A stretch of DNA of 20,794 bases from contig CAZIPZ010000052.1 of NCBI GenBank assembly GCA_964541075.1, positions 1-20,794 of the forward strand, written 5' to 3'. The notes under the pieces were generated by a model, which saw nothing but the letters and a program-made list of their open reading frames with translations, did no database searches and had not been told where the DNA came from. Each line of letters begins with the position of its first letter. Within the stretch, counting starts at the first letter, position 1. A program made the translations under genes and the position numbers. Origin of the DNA: CAZIPZ01 sp964541075. GTDB taxonomy: Bacteria; Acidobacteriota; Terriglobia; 20CM-2-55-15. Of the stretch, positions 1-7,279 are shown one piece after another.

Positions 1-1
1 G

Positions 2-538
2 TTCCTGAATGAAGAGCAAAAGGCGGCGGAATCCTTCAACGAAATCCGCGATGCGTATCGGTTGTGGACCGATCGAACGGCTGAGATCCCCTTGGAATCC
101 CGTCCGCGAGTCACGACCGGAGGTGTATTTCGGGGAAACTATGTTGTTTCAGGAGGACGTTCATACGTCGCAAAGCTCATCGCGGATGCCGGCGGTGCAT
201 ATGTTTGGGCGGACAACGATGAAACGGGCGTCCCTGCATTTGACATAGAAACGGGAATCGCAAGAGCTTCAACCGCGGACTTCTGGATTAATGGAGGACC
301 CTGGACCAGCCTTTCTGCGATGCTCGGGGATGAGCCGCGGTACAAGGAATTCAAAGCACATCGGAGCGGGCAGGTATGGTTGTATACACGGCGTGTAAAC
401 TCGAATGGCGCCAATGAATACTGGTCGAACGGCAGTGCACGTCCGGATCTTGTTCTGGCGGATCTGATCAAGATTTTCCATCCGGAGCTCGCGAAGGATC
501 ATGAATTCCAGTGGTACATACAGGCGCCGCGCAAATGA
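2..538 (+). CDS. ABC transporter substrate-binding protein (corrinoid/iron-complex type), 5'-truncated
   Basis: This is the C-terminal 178 residues of a periplasmic solute-binding protein; the reading frame is already open at the first bases, so the start lies outside the window. It would capture a metal chelate in the periplasm and pass it to the permease encoded next. Visible features are a GGVFRGNYVVSGG stretch, typical of the hinge and second lobe of the TroA/BtuF/FecB fold, then a WINGGPW segment and a C-terminal RPDLVLADLIKIFHPEL block common in Bacteroidota/Acidobacteriota-type binding proteins. The stop overlaps the permease start (ATGA at 535-538). Cobalamin as substrate is inferred from the adenosyltransferase at the end of the operon; iron-siderophore is the alternative. 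Confidence 0.85.
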   Translation, partial: FLNEEQKAAESFNEIRDAYRLWTDRTAEIPLESRPRVTTGGVFRGNYVVSGGRSYVAKLIADAGGAYVWADNDETGVPAFDIETGIARASTADFWINGGPWTSLSAMLGDEPRYKEFKAHRSGQVWLYTRRVNSNGANEYWSNGSARPDLVLADLIKIFHPELAKDHEFQWYIQAPRK

Positions 539-1644
539 TCGATCGCCCGCCCCGCATGAAGCTACGTCCGTCAGTGTCGACGACAAACATCAGCCTGATC
601 CCGCCTCGTCAACGGCGCGTCGCGCTGGTCATTGCCGGCCTTGCAACTGCCCTATGCGTCGTGTTTCTGTCATCGATCGCGCTAGGCTCCGTACGGATTC
701 CACTTCATGAGGTGATCGCCGTTTTGAATGGAGCGTCCGCCGAGCGTTCGACTACGGTTATCATTCGCGACGTACGGTTGCCGCGTGCATTCGCCGCTAT
801 TTTGGCCGGAGCATCGCTTGGAATCGCGGGGCTACAGATGCAAACGCTGTTTCGCAATCCATTAGCGGATCCGTTCGTTCTAGGAATTTCATCCGGAGCA
901 AGTCTCGGTGTGGCATTAGTTGTTCTTGGCGGTGCGGGTGCGGCTACTGGTTTGTTTGGAGCCGGCTTTGGCCTGGCGGAGGACGCCATTATCACTCTTG
1001 CCGCGATCCTGGGCGCCGCCGCTTCCCTGATCTTCGTCTTAAGCCTGTCTACGCGTGTCCAGAATCCGACAACGGTGCTGATCTTAGGGTTAATGTTTGG
1101 ATATGCCGCAACTGCAGTCGTGACCCTCCTGCTTGCAGGCACGGCGCCGGAACAGCTCCAGCGTTGGGTCGCCTGGAGCTTTGGATCGTTTTCCGGAGTA
1201 ACTTGGTCGAGGCTTCAGATCTTTGCTCCTGTCACGCTAGGCGGCATCGGAATCTCATGGGCCACGACCAAGCAGCTCAATGCGTTGCTCCTCGGAGAGA
1301 ACTATGCGCGTTCAATGGGGATGTCGATATTGCGGGCGCGGCTCGTCACGATGATTTCGGCTTCAATGCTTGGCGGTGTGGTGACGGCATTTTGCGGACC
1401 GATACTCTTCCTGGGTGTTGCAATTCCTCACCTGTGCCGGGTGCTGCTGGGTACGTCAGATCATCGCGCCCTGATTCCGGCAGCCGTTTTGATGGGAGGA
1501 ATAATCGCTCTTACAGCGCAAATCATCAGTCTCATGCCTGGTGATAAGGGCGTGCTGCCGTTGAACGCAGTGACTTCATTGCTGGGCGCTCCGATCGTCA
1601 TTGCCGTGCTGCTTCGAAGCAACCGGGGAACGTTCGCCGCATGA
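535..1644 (+). CDS. FecCD/BtuC-family ABC transporter permease
   Basis: Inner-membrane permease of a type II importer (BtuC/FecD family), 369 residues from ATG 535, close to the family's usual 330-350. The family signature is clear near residues 95-125: AGASLGIAGLQMQTLFRNPL followed by ADPFVLGISSGASLG. The chain is strongly hydrophobic with about nine or ten membrane segments, and a GPILFLGVAIPHLCR block near residue 285 matches the ATPase-coupling region. I chose ATG 535 because its ATGA overlaps the upstream stop, although no strong ribosome-binding site is visible; GTG 511 and ATG 556 are in-frame alternatives. It ends in a second ATGA overlap with the ATPase gene, so translation is probably coupled along the operon. 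Confidence 0.93.
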   Translation: MIDRPPRMKLRPSVSTTNISLIPPRQRRVALVIAGLATALCVVFLSSIALGSVRIPLHEVIAVLNGASAERSTTVIIRDVRLPRAFAAILAGASLGIAGLQMQTLFRNPLADPFVLGISSGASLGVALVVLGGAGAATGLFGAGFGLAEDAIITLAAILGAAASLIFVLSLSTRVQNPTTVLILGLMFGYAATAVVTLLLAGTAPEQLQRWVAWSFGSFSGVTWSRLQIFAPVTLGGIGISWATTKQLNALLLGENYARSMGMSILRARLVTMISASMLGGVVTAFCGPILFLGVAIPHLCRVLLGTSDHRALIPAAVLMGGIIALTAQIISLMPGDKGVLPLNAVTSLLGAPIVIAVLLRSNRGTFAA

Positions 1645-2702
1645 AAGACGTGGCCTTACGCACGGTCGATCTGTCCATTGGTTACCGTATGCATGGCGTC
1701 GAAAGCTCCGTGCTTTCGGGATTGAATGTTGGCGTTCTACCAGGAGAACTCGTCTGCCTCCTCGGTCCAAATGGCAGCGGCAAATCCACTCTACTTCGTA
1801 CGATGTCAGGATTACAGCCTCCGCTTCGCGGTGTAGTCGAAGTAGGAGGCTGCGATCTTCGCCGGCTCCGGCAGCCGGACCTCGCGCGAAAGATAGGGGT
1901 CGTGCTAACGGAGCGTGTATCCGTTGGAGCGATGCGCGGGCGTCAATTGGTAGAGTTAGGTCGGTATCCTCATACCGGCTGGACAGGACATCTGGAGTCA
2001 CGAGACCAGGATGTCGTTTCGTGGGCCCTTGAAACGGCGGGTGCTTCGGCCCTCGCGGACCGCGACATTAACAAGTTGTCCGATGGCGAACGGCAGCGGT
2101 TGATGATCGCGAGGGCCATGGCTCAGGAACCTCTGATACTGATCCTCGATGAACCCACCGCCTTCCTCGACGTCGCCTCCCGCGTGGAGCTTATGGGACT
2201 CTTGCGCGCATTGGCGAGAGAAGAGCATGTCGCGATTATTATTTCGACGCACGATCTTGAACTCGCCTTGCGTATGGCCGACACCACATGGCTAGTAATG
2301 CCCGGGGGAGGCTTTCACTCAGGAGTTCCAGAGGACGTCATTCTTTCCGGATATGTCGAAATGGCCTTCCGCGCCGACAGCATCAGTTTCAATTCGGAGG
2401 ATCGTGTATTCCGACCGGTCTCGGAAGCACGAGCTCAAGCAATGGTGCTGGGTGAAGGACTCAACGCGGCGTTGGCGCGCGTCCTCTTGGAGCGAGAGGG
2501 ATACTCGATTGTCAAAGCCGGCCCTGCGACCTTGACTGTTGTGGTCGAATCTGTAGGGCGCCGGTGGCGCACTGACGCACGCGGCGTTTCTCAAACAGGC
2601 GAAGACTTCGCCGCTCTGGCGCGGCTGGCTAAGGCCTTGCTGCCAGATCAACCCCCGTCCATAAAGGAGTGTGACCGTGTCAATATCAACCGAACGTGGT
2701 GA
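1641..2702 (+). CDS. ABC transporter ATP-binding protein (FecE/BtuD type) with C-terminal extension
   Basis: Cytoplasmic ATPase that powers the permease encoded upstream, 353 residues. Walker A GPNGSGKST lies at about residues 43-51, the ABC signature LSDGERQRL near 147-155, Walker B LILILDEPTAFLD near 166-178 and the switch histidine in STHD near 203. The nucleotide-binding domain ends around residue 250. A further roughly 100 residues follow, beginning with FRPVSEARAQAMVLGEGLN, which I cannot assign to a named domain; standard FecE/BtuD proteins are about 250-270 residues. The ATG sits in an ATGA overlap with the permease stop. The 3' end overlaps the adenosyltransferase start by 26 bases, so the four genes form one transcription unit. 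Confidence 0.93.
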   Translation: MKDVALRTVDLSIGYRMHGVESSVLSGLNVGVLPGELVCLLGPNGSGKSTLLRTMSGLQPPLRGVVEVGGCDLRRLRQPDLARKIGVVLTERVSVGAMRGRQLVELGRYPHTGWTGHLESRDQDVVSWALETAGASALADRDINKLSDGERQRLMIARAMAQEPLILILDEPTAFLDVASRVELMGLLRALAREEHVAIIISTHDLELALRMADTTWLVMPGGGFHSGVPEDVILSGYVEMAFRADSISFNSEDRVFRPVSEARAQAMVLGEGLNAALARVLLEREGYSIVKAGPATLTVVVESVGRRWRTDARGVSQTGEDFAALARLAKALLPDQPPSIKECDRVNINRTW

Positions 2703-3252
2703 TGGAGGTCAGACTAGTCTGCCGGGAGGACTGCGTGTTTCCAAAGCGGACCCCCGAGTGGATGCGTACGGCGCCATCGACGAACTGATTTCCCAACTCG
2801 GGTTTGCGCGATCTATTTGCAGGAATGAACAAATCGCTGAGTTCACGAAATCGATCCAGCGCGAGCTCTTTCAGGTGGGATCGGCGATTGCCACGCCTGC
2901 AGAGAGCCGCAAGCCGCAGCCGCAAATTCCAGATGAGATGATTGATCGTTTGGCAGCCGAAGTTCATCGGGTCGAGCAGATGGAAGGTCTGCTTTCCGAC
3001 TGGTCATTGCCGGGCGCCGACGTGACGTCCGCCGCCTACGATGTCGCGCGAACCACATGCCGTCGCGCTGAGCGATTGACGGTTCGACTGACAGTAAATG
3101 GAAATCCGCTTCAAGCCAACGTCCTCCGCTATCTCAATCGTCTCTCCGATCTTCTGTGGCTGTTCGGTCGCGAGATTGAAGTTCAGATGGGAGTGGACTC
3201 ACGGTTGCGGGAAAACAGCGACCACGGGACGCGCTGGTCGCGCGCATGGTAG
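2677..3252 (+). CDS. pduO: Cob(I)alamin / cob(I)yrinic acid a,c-diamide adenosyltransferase (PduO type)
   Basis: Transfers the 5'-deoxyadenosyl group from ATP to cob(I)alamin, making coenzyme B12 in the cytoplasm. The 191-residue length is normal for the PduO family. The N-terminal glycine loop with GDGGQTSL and RVSKADPRVDAYGAIDEL is conserved, as are the C-terminal ARTTCRRAERL and NVLRYLNRLSDLLWLFGRE blocks that bind ATP and corrin. One oddity is STERGDGG where most members have YTRTGDGG. GTG 2677 is preferred over GTG 2671 because it lies seven bases after an AAGGAG (2664-2669). The position at the end of a BtuFCD-like transporter is the main reason to think that transporter carries corrinoids. 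The C-terminal 15 residues are polar and poorly conserved. Confidence 0.93.
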   Translation: MSISTERGDGGQTSLPGGLRVSKADPRVDAYGAIDELISQLGFARSICRNEQIAEFTKSIQRELFQVGSAIATPAESRKPQPQIPDEMIDRLAAEVHRVEQMEGLLSDWSLPGADVTSAAYDVARTTCRRAERLTVRLTVNGNPLQANVLRYLNRLSDLLWLFGREIEVQMGVDSRLRENSDHGTRWSRAW

Positions 3253-3340
3253 AGACGGAAGCACATGTAATGGAGCACAACCGCGTGGTATGACTCGTTG
3301 GGATGACTGACCGCACTGATATACGAGAATGTTCAACTTG

Positions 3341-3757
3341 TCACTCACCCATGAACTGCAGAACAAGTTTGCGCCGACGAGGTCGGGTATCGAAATCGAC
3401 AAGGACGATCTGCTGCCAGTCGCCCAGCAGGAGCGTTCCGGCGCAAAACGGCACAGTGAGTGACGGCTTCAACAGCGCTGCTCTTACGTGGCTGGCGCCG
3501 TTGTCATCACCCCAGGTTGCATGATGGTGATAGGCGCCTCCTTCGGGAATGATTTGCTGAAAAAACTCGCCGATATCTTTGATTAGTCCAGGTTCGAATT
3601 CGATAGTGGTCACGCCGGCCGTTGATCCGCCCACAAAAATCAAAACTTGTCCTTCGCGCAGTCCGCTTTTCTGCAGCGCGTTGTGAACAGAGGCGGTTAC
3701 ATCTTTAACGTCACAGCGCCCTCTGGTTTCGAGGGTGATTTCAATCGTTTCGATCAT
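3341..3757 (-). CDS. yjbQ: YjbQ/UPF0047 family protein (secondary thiamine-phosphate synthase-type)
   Basis: A 138-residue small cytoplasmic protein of the UPF0047/YjbQ family. Conserved landmarks run in the expected order: GSTAGVTTIEFEPGL, AYHHHATWGDDNGASH, KPSLTVPF, GTLLLGDWQQIVLVDFD and the C-terminal RPRRRKLVLQFMG. The histidine cluster and the later SH form the family's presumed metal or phosphate site. E. coli YjbQ shows weak thiamine-phosphate synthase activity, and its true role is unsettled. ATG 3757 is chosen; an in-frame TTG four codons upstream (3769) is possible, and neither has a strong ribosome-binding site. The gene stands alone, convergent with the B12 operon and divergent from the TonB-dependent receptor. 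Confidence 0.93.
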   Translation of the reverse strand: MIETIEITLETRGRCDVKDVTASVHNALQKSGLREGQVLIFVGGSTAGVTTIEFEPGLIKDIGEFFQQIIPEGGAYHHHATWGDDNGASHVRAALLKPSLTVPFCAGTLLLGDWQQIVLVDFDTRPRRRKLVLQFMGE

Positions 3758-3789
3758 CGTGAGCCCCAACGGCTTTGCGGATTAGGCAT

Positions 3790-3816
3790 TTGACAAGCTA
3801 TCGACGGCAGTATAAC
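3790..3816 (+). promoter_or_regulatory. Candidate sigma70-type promoter for the TonB-dependent receptor
   Basis: A perfect TTGACA (3790-3795) is followed after 15 bases by TATAAC (3811-3816). The spacer is short for a housekeeping promoter, but the hexamers are strong and this is the only good match in the 182-base gap between the divergent genes. The opposite strand carries TATACT over 3809-3814, so the same AT core could also serve as the -10 of the yjbQ gene; no good -35 is seen on that strand. Function is inferred. Confidence 0.45.
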
Positions 3817-3939
3817 CTCAGCCCACCTTTACAAATTTCAAATTAGATCGCTCAGTTTCGTCTGAATTTGCAGCGCCGCTTGCAGACCGTTTTTTGCGTG
3901 CGTGAAAAACAACTTAGTCCGAACGATTGGGAGGCTGTT

Positions 3940-6900
3940 ATGTGGAGGAGCCTGTTTGGAGTGCTGATTTTGTTGGTCGTGATGCTGATCTCGACATCAG
4001 CATACGGGCAAAACAATGGTGCGATTATCGGAGTAGCGTCCGATGCGTCCGGAGCCATGATCCCAGGTGTTGAGGTTACCGCGACAAATCAAGGAACCAA
4101 TCAAACCCGGCAGGTCGTCACCAATGAAGCCGGGAACTACCGTATTGAGGCTTTACAGGTTGGCGTCTATACCGTTAGCGCCGAACTACCGGGCTTTCGA
4201 AAAATGGTGAAGAAGGACCTCAAAGTTGACGTTGACGCTCGCCTTAGGGTGGATTTCAGCCTCGAAGTTGGAGCTGTGAGCGAGGTGGTTGAGGTTACTG
4301 GCACTGCTCCCGTGGTTCAAACAGACACATCACAACTCGGCCAGGTGGTTGAAGAACGCAAGATCGTTGAACTTCCTCTCAACGGACGCAACTTTTCTGC
4401 TCTTGCGTACATTACACCCGGCACATTCGCTCCGCGGCCCGGATCTAACCTTTCCGAGCGGGGCGGCATTGCGGCAGTCGGAGTCAACGAGCGCGAAAAC
4501 GGCATGATGCTCGATGGCGCCATCACCAACAGTCCGCAGACGCCTGAGCCCGGTGTCCGCGTGAACCTCGATGCGATCGCCGAATTCAAAGTGCAGACTC
4601 AAAACTATTCTGCCAACTACGGCCGCTTTGGCGGGGCAATCGTCGACGCGATAACAAAGTCGGGAACCAATGAATTTCACGGATCTGCTTTCGGCTTCGG
4701 CAGGAGCACTGCTCTGGACGCGCGCAATTTCTTTGAAGCGGAGAAAGTCGGGTATACGCGTTCACAATACGGCGCCGTTCTCGGCGGTCCGATCATTCCC
4801 GACAAGGTCTTCTTTTTCACTGGAATTCAAATTCAGCGTCAGGAAAAGGGGCATTCCTCGAATCCCACAATTCCATTGCCGGCGTTTTGGGAAGGAAATC
4901 TTTCTCAGCTGGGAAAGACCATCAGAGATCCTCTCACTGGGCAGCCATTTCCGAATGCGCAGATTCCAAGGTCGCGGATTCATCCGATCTCACTCAAGTT
5001 TCGGCAGTATTGGGATGGCGCGACTTTAATCAACAACAACATCTCACGGAACGCGAGGGCTTCGTTCGGGGAGCCGGAAAATTACGAGCTGCCGAATGTG
5101 AAAATCAATCTGAATTTGTCGGATCGGCACCAGTTGATCGGCGCCTATACGCTGTGGAACCACAGCACCTTTCTCGAATGGTCCCATGCCGGCAGGCCAG
5201 AGATTCCTCGATTTCAGCAGTGCTGCGGATTGCGTGACCAGGCGATCTCCATTCAGGACGTCCTGACCATATCAAACAGCGTCGTCAATGAATTTCGCGC
5301 TGCGTATCCTCGAAACCGTCGCATTCGCGTTCCGGAGCAGCATGATCGAAATATACCCAGAGAAATGGGAATTTTGGGAACATCATCGGATGTTGATCCG
5401 ATTTTTTGGGGGCCGCCCAAGATTTTCGTGACCGGCTACTCCGATTTCGGCCGCAGCGCAACGGTGCAGAACCGCGTCGAAGGATACTGGAGTATTGCGG
5501 ACATCGTCTCAATTCAGAAAGGCAATCACGCATTGAAGATAGGCGGCGATTTCGTCCGCGGATACATCGCCTCGATGAAGTATTACGATAACATCACCGG
5601 GACGTTCAACTTCACCGGATCAACGACGGGGGATGCCTTCGCCGACTTTCTGCTTGGTTACATGGATAGCAGCCTTCGTAGTCCACCGACGCCCGGCACA
5701 CCTCTTAGCCAGAACGAAAACATTTCTTCTTATAGCCTGTTCTTTCAAGATGACTGGAAAGCGAGTCGGAGTCTGACCTTGAACCTGGGATTTCGATACG
5801 ATCTCACAGGGTCATGGAAGGACAAATACGACATGTTTGCCACCTTTGACCCGAATATTGGAGGAGGTCGCGGAGGGATTCGCGTCTTGCAGAAGACGCA
5901 TGTTCGCTATTCCGGAGGCATCGATCTGTATAAGAGTTTGTATCCCAGTCTGATTTTCGAAACGTCCGAGAACCTAACGAGCACGGACCGGAACAACGTT
6001 TCGCCCCGTTTCGGATTTGCATGGACGCCCGGTGGAAGGACCAGCACAGTGGTTCGCGGAGCTTACGGCATCTTCTACGTCGGAAGCGGGAACGGCAATC
6101 CCGTCGCGCTCGCGAGAACCATGCCGTTCACCCTTTCTCAGCGCTTCATAAGAACTGATGGGCCGACGTGGGACAATCCATGGCCGGGCTCCGGTCTGGG
6201 AGCGATTGCAAAAGACGGATACCAGTACAACGTCCAGACTCCGTATTACGGCCAATGGAACCTTGGGCTGCAACAGGAGATGCCGATTGGATTCGTTTTG
6301 GACTTGGCGTGGGTCGGCAAAAAAGGAACACACCTTCAGCAATCGCGCGACATCAATCAACCGATAAATGGGGTGAAACCCTTCCCATTGTTCGGCACGA
6401 TCAGCTTCAACGAATATCGAGGGAACAGCATCTATCATGGACTGCAATCGCGAATCGAACGGAGAGCCTCAAACGGCGCCACCGTTCTTGTCTCTTACCA
6501 ATGGGGCAAAATGATCAGCGATGCCGGTCCGATTCGCAACGTCTACAACCTTGCGGCGGAGCGAGGCCTGGATGCCGAAAACGTCCGGCATCGGTTTGCC
6601 AGCAGCTTTGTGACTCAAATTCCAAGTGGGAACGTAAAGACCGGCGTGTTGGGCGCTCTATTCAGCGGTTGGGAGTTGTCTGGAATATTGCGGGCTAATA
6701 CGGGTGCAACATTCACACCAACCGTTTCTCAGGATTTTAGCGGAAGCACGCGGCGCGCCGACCGCCCGGATCTGATCGGCGATCCCAAGTTGGGTAGTAA
6801 AGCCGACCCCAAGACCGGTTGGTGGAACAGAGCCGCTTTCGCCCTTCCGGCGCGAGGAACCTACGGCAACGCTGGTGTTGGAATTCTCGAAGGCCCGGGC

Positions 6901-7104
6901 TACATCGGTGTTGATGGCGGCCTGATGAAGCGATTCGCGATCGGCGAAGATAAAACACTCCAATTCCGTTGGGAAATTTTCAACGTGTTCAATCACACCA
7001 ATTTCTTCACCCCTAATGCTCAGTTCGATTCGCAGGATTTCGGCACGATCGGCAGCGCCTTCGATGCACGTCAAATGCAGGCCGCCGTAAAGTTTATTTT
7101 CTAG
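3940..7104 (+). CDS. Oar-like TonB-dependent outer-membrane receptor with N-terminal carboxypeptidase-regulatory domain
   Basis: A 1054-residue outer-membrane transporter/porin-like protein of the large Oar-type family that is expanded in Acidobacteriota. ATG 3940 is chosen over the upstream TTG 3868 because GGGAGG lies just before it and the protein then starts with a clean signal peptide (residues 1-24, hydrophobic core LFGVLILLVVMLIS, likely cleavage after AYG or AYGQ). Residues about 27-108 form a CarboxypepD_reg-like beta-sandwich (ASGAMIPGVEVTATN, NEAGNYRIEALQVGVYTVSA). The plug follows, with the marker ELPLNGRNFSALAYITPG and ITKSGTNEFHGSAFGFGRS. The rest is a beta-barrel ending in the aromatic AAVKFIF expected for BAM-dependent insertion. 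The substrate cannot be read from sequence; carbohydrates or peptides are common guesses for this family. No SusD-like partner gene adjoins it. Confidence 0.95.
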   Translation: MWRSLFGVLILLVVMLISTSAYGQNNGAIIGVASDASGAMIPGVEVTATNQGTNQTRQVVTNEAGNYRIEALQVGVYTVSAELPGFRKMVKKDLKVDVDARLRVDFSLEVGAVSEVVEVTGTAPVVQTDTSQLGQVVEERKIVELPLNGRNFSALAYITPGTFAPRPGSNLSERGGIAAVGVNERENGMMLDGAITNSPQTPEPGVRVNLDAIAEFKVQTQNYSANYGRFGGAIVDAITKSGTNEFHGSAFGFGRSTALDARNFFEAEKVGYTRSQYGAVLGGPIIPDKVFFFTGIQIQRQEKGHSSNPTIPLPAFWEGNLSQLGKTIRDPLTGQPFPNAQIPRSRIHPISLKFRQYWDGATLINNNISRNARASFGEPENYELPNVKINLNLSDRHQLIGAYTLWNHSTFLEWSHAGRPEIPRFQQCCGLRDQAISIQDVLTISNSVVNEFRAAYPRNRRIRVPEQHDRNIPREMGILGTSSDVDPIFWGPPKIFVTGYSDFGRSATVQNRVEGYWSIADIVSIQKGNHALKIGGDFVRGYIASMKYYDNITGTFNFTGSTTGDAFADFLLGYMDSSLRSPPTPGTPLSQNENISSYSLFFQDDWKASRSLTLNLGFRYDLTGSWKDKYDMFATFDPNIGGGRGGIRVLQKTHVRYSGGIDLYKSLYPSLIFETSENLTSTDRNNVSPRFGFAWTPGGRTSTVVRGAYGIFYVGSGNGNPVALARTMPFTLSQRFIRTDGPTWDNPWPGSGLGAIAKDGYQYNVQTPYYGQWNLGLQQEMPIGFVLDLAWVGKKGTHLQQSRDINQPINGVKPFPLFGTISFNEYRGNSIYHGLQSRIERRASNGATVLVSYQWGKMISDAGPIRNVYNLAAERGLDAENVRHRFASSFVTQIPSGNVKTGVLGALFSGWELSGILRANTGATFTPTVSQDFSGSTRRADRPDLIGDPKLGSKADPKTGWWNRAAFALPARGTYGNAGVGILEGPGYIGVDGGLMKRFAIGEDKTLQFRWEIFNVFNHTNFFTPNAQFDSQDFGTIGSAFDARQMQAAVKFIF

Positions 7105-7112
7105 CCCTCAAG

Positions 7113-7140
7113 AAGGAGGCGGCAATCGTGCCGCCTCTTT
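7113..7140 (+). terminator. Rho-independent terminator after the TonB-dependent receptor
   Basis: A nine-base perfect stem, GAGGCGGCA (7116-7124) with TGCCGCCTC (7129-7137), closes a four-base ATCG loop. Three more pairs (one G-U, two A-T) extend it over 7113-7140, so part of the T-rich tail is in the stem. It begins nine bases after the receptor stop. On the other strand the stem is followed by CTTCTTG, so it may also act for the facing DUF5916 gene. Confidence 0.75.
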
Positions 7141-7243
7141 CAACATTCCACCAACAAATGGATCTACGATCGGCGAGTGCGTGCGTCTGAGCGATTCCGG
7201 GGTGTGCAGCGATTTGAACGCAGTTGAGACGAACATAGCGCTC

Positions 7244-7271
7244 GCGGCGAAGCGATGGATTGCTCCGCCGC
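7244..7271 (-). terminator. Possible hairpin terminator after the DUF5916 gene
   Basis: A ten-pair inverted repeat (7244-7253 with 7262-7271, one G-U pair, eight-base loop) lies nine bases beyond the stop of the minus-strand gene. There is no T tract after it on either strand, so it is not a standard intrinsic terminator; it may be an RNA 3'-end stabiliser or chance in GC-rich DNA. Confidence 0.35.
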
Positions 7272-7279
7272 GTCTTACG

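Noticed and set aside
705..1142. Long minus-strand open frame across the permease gene, and similar ones elsewhere
   Set aside because: These are antisense shadows of clearly conserved genes with no family features of their own.
3868..3939. N-terminal 24-residue extension of the TonB-dependent receptor from TTG 3868
   Set aside because: It would bury the signal peptide; ATG 3940 has GGGAGG upstream.
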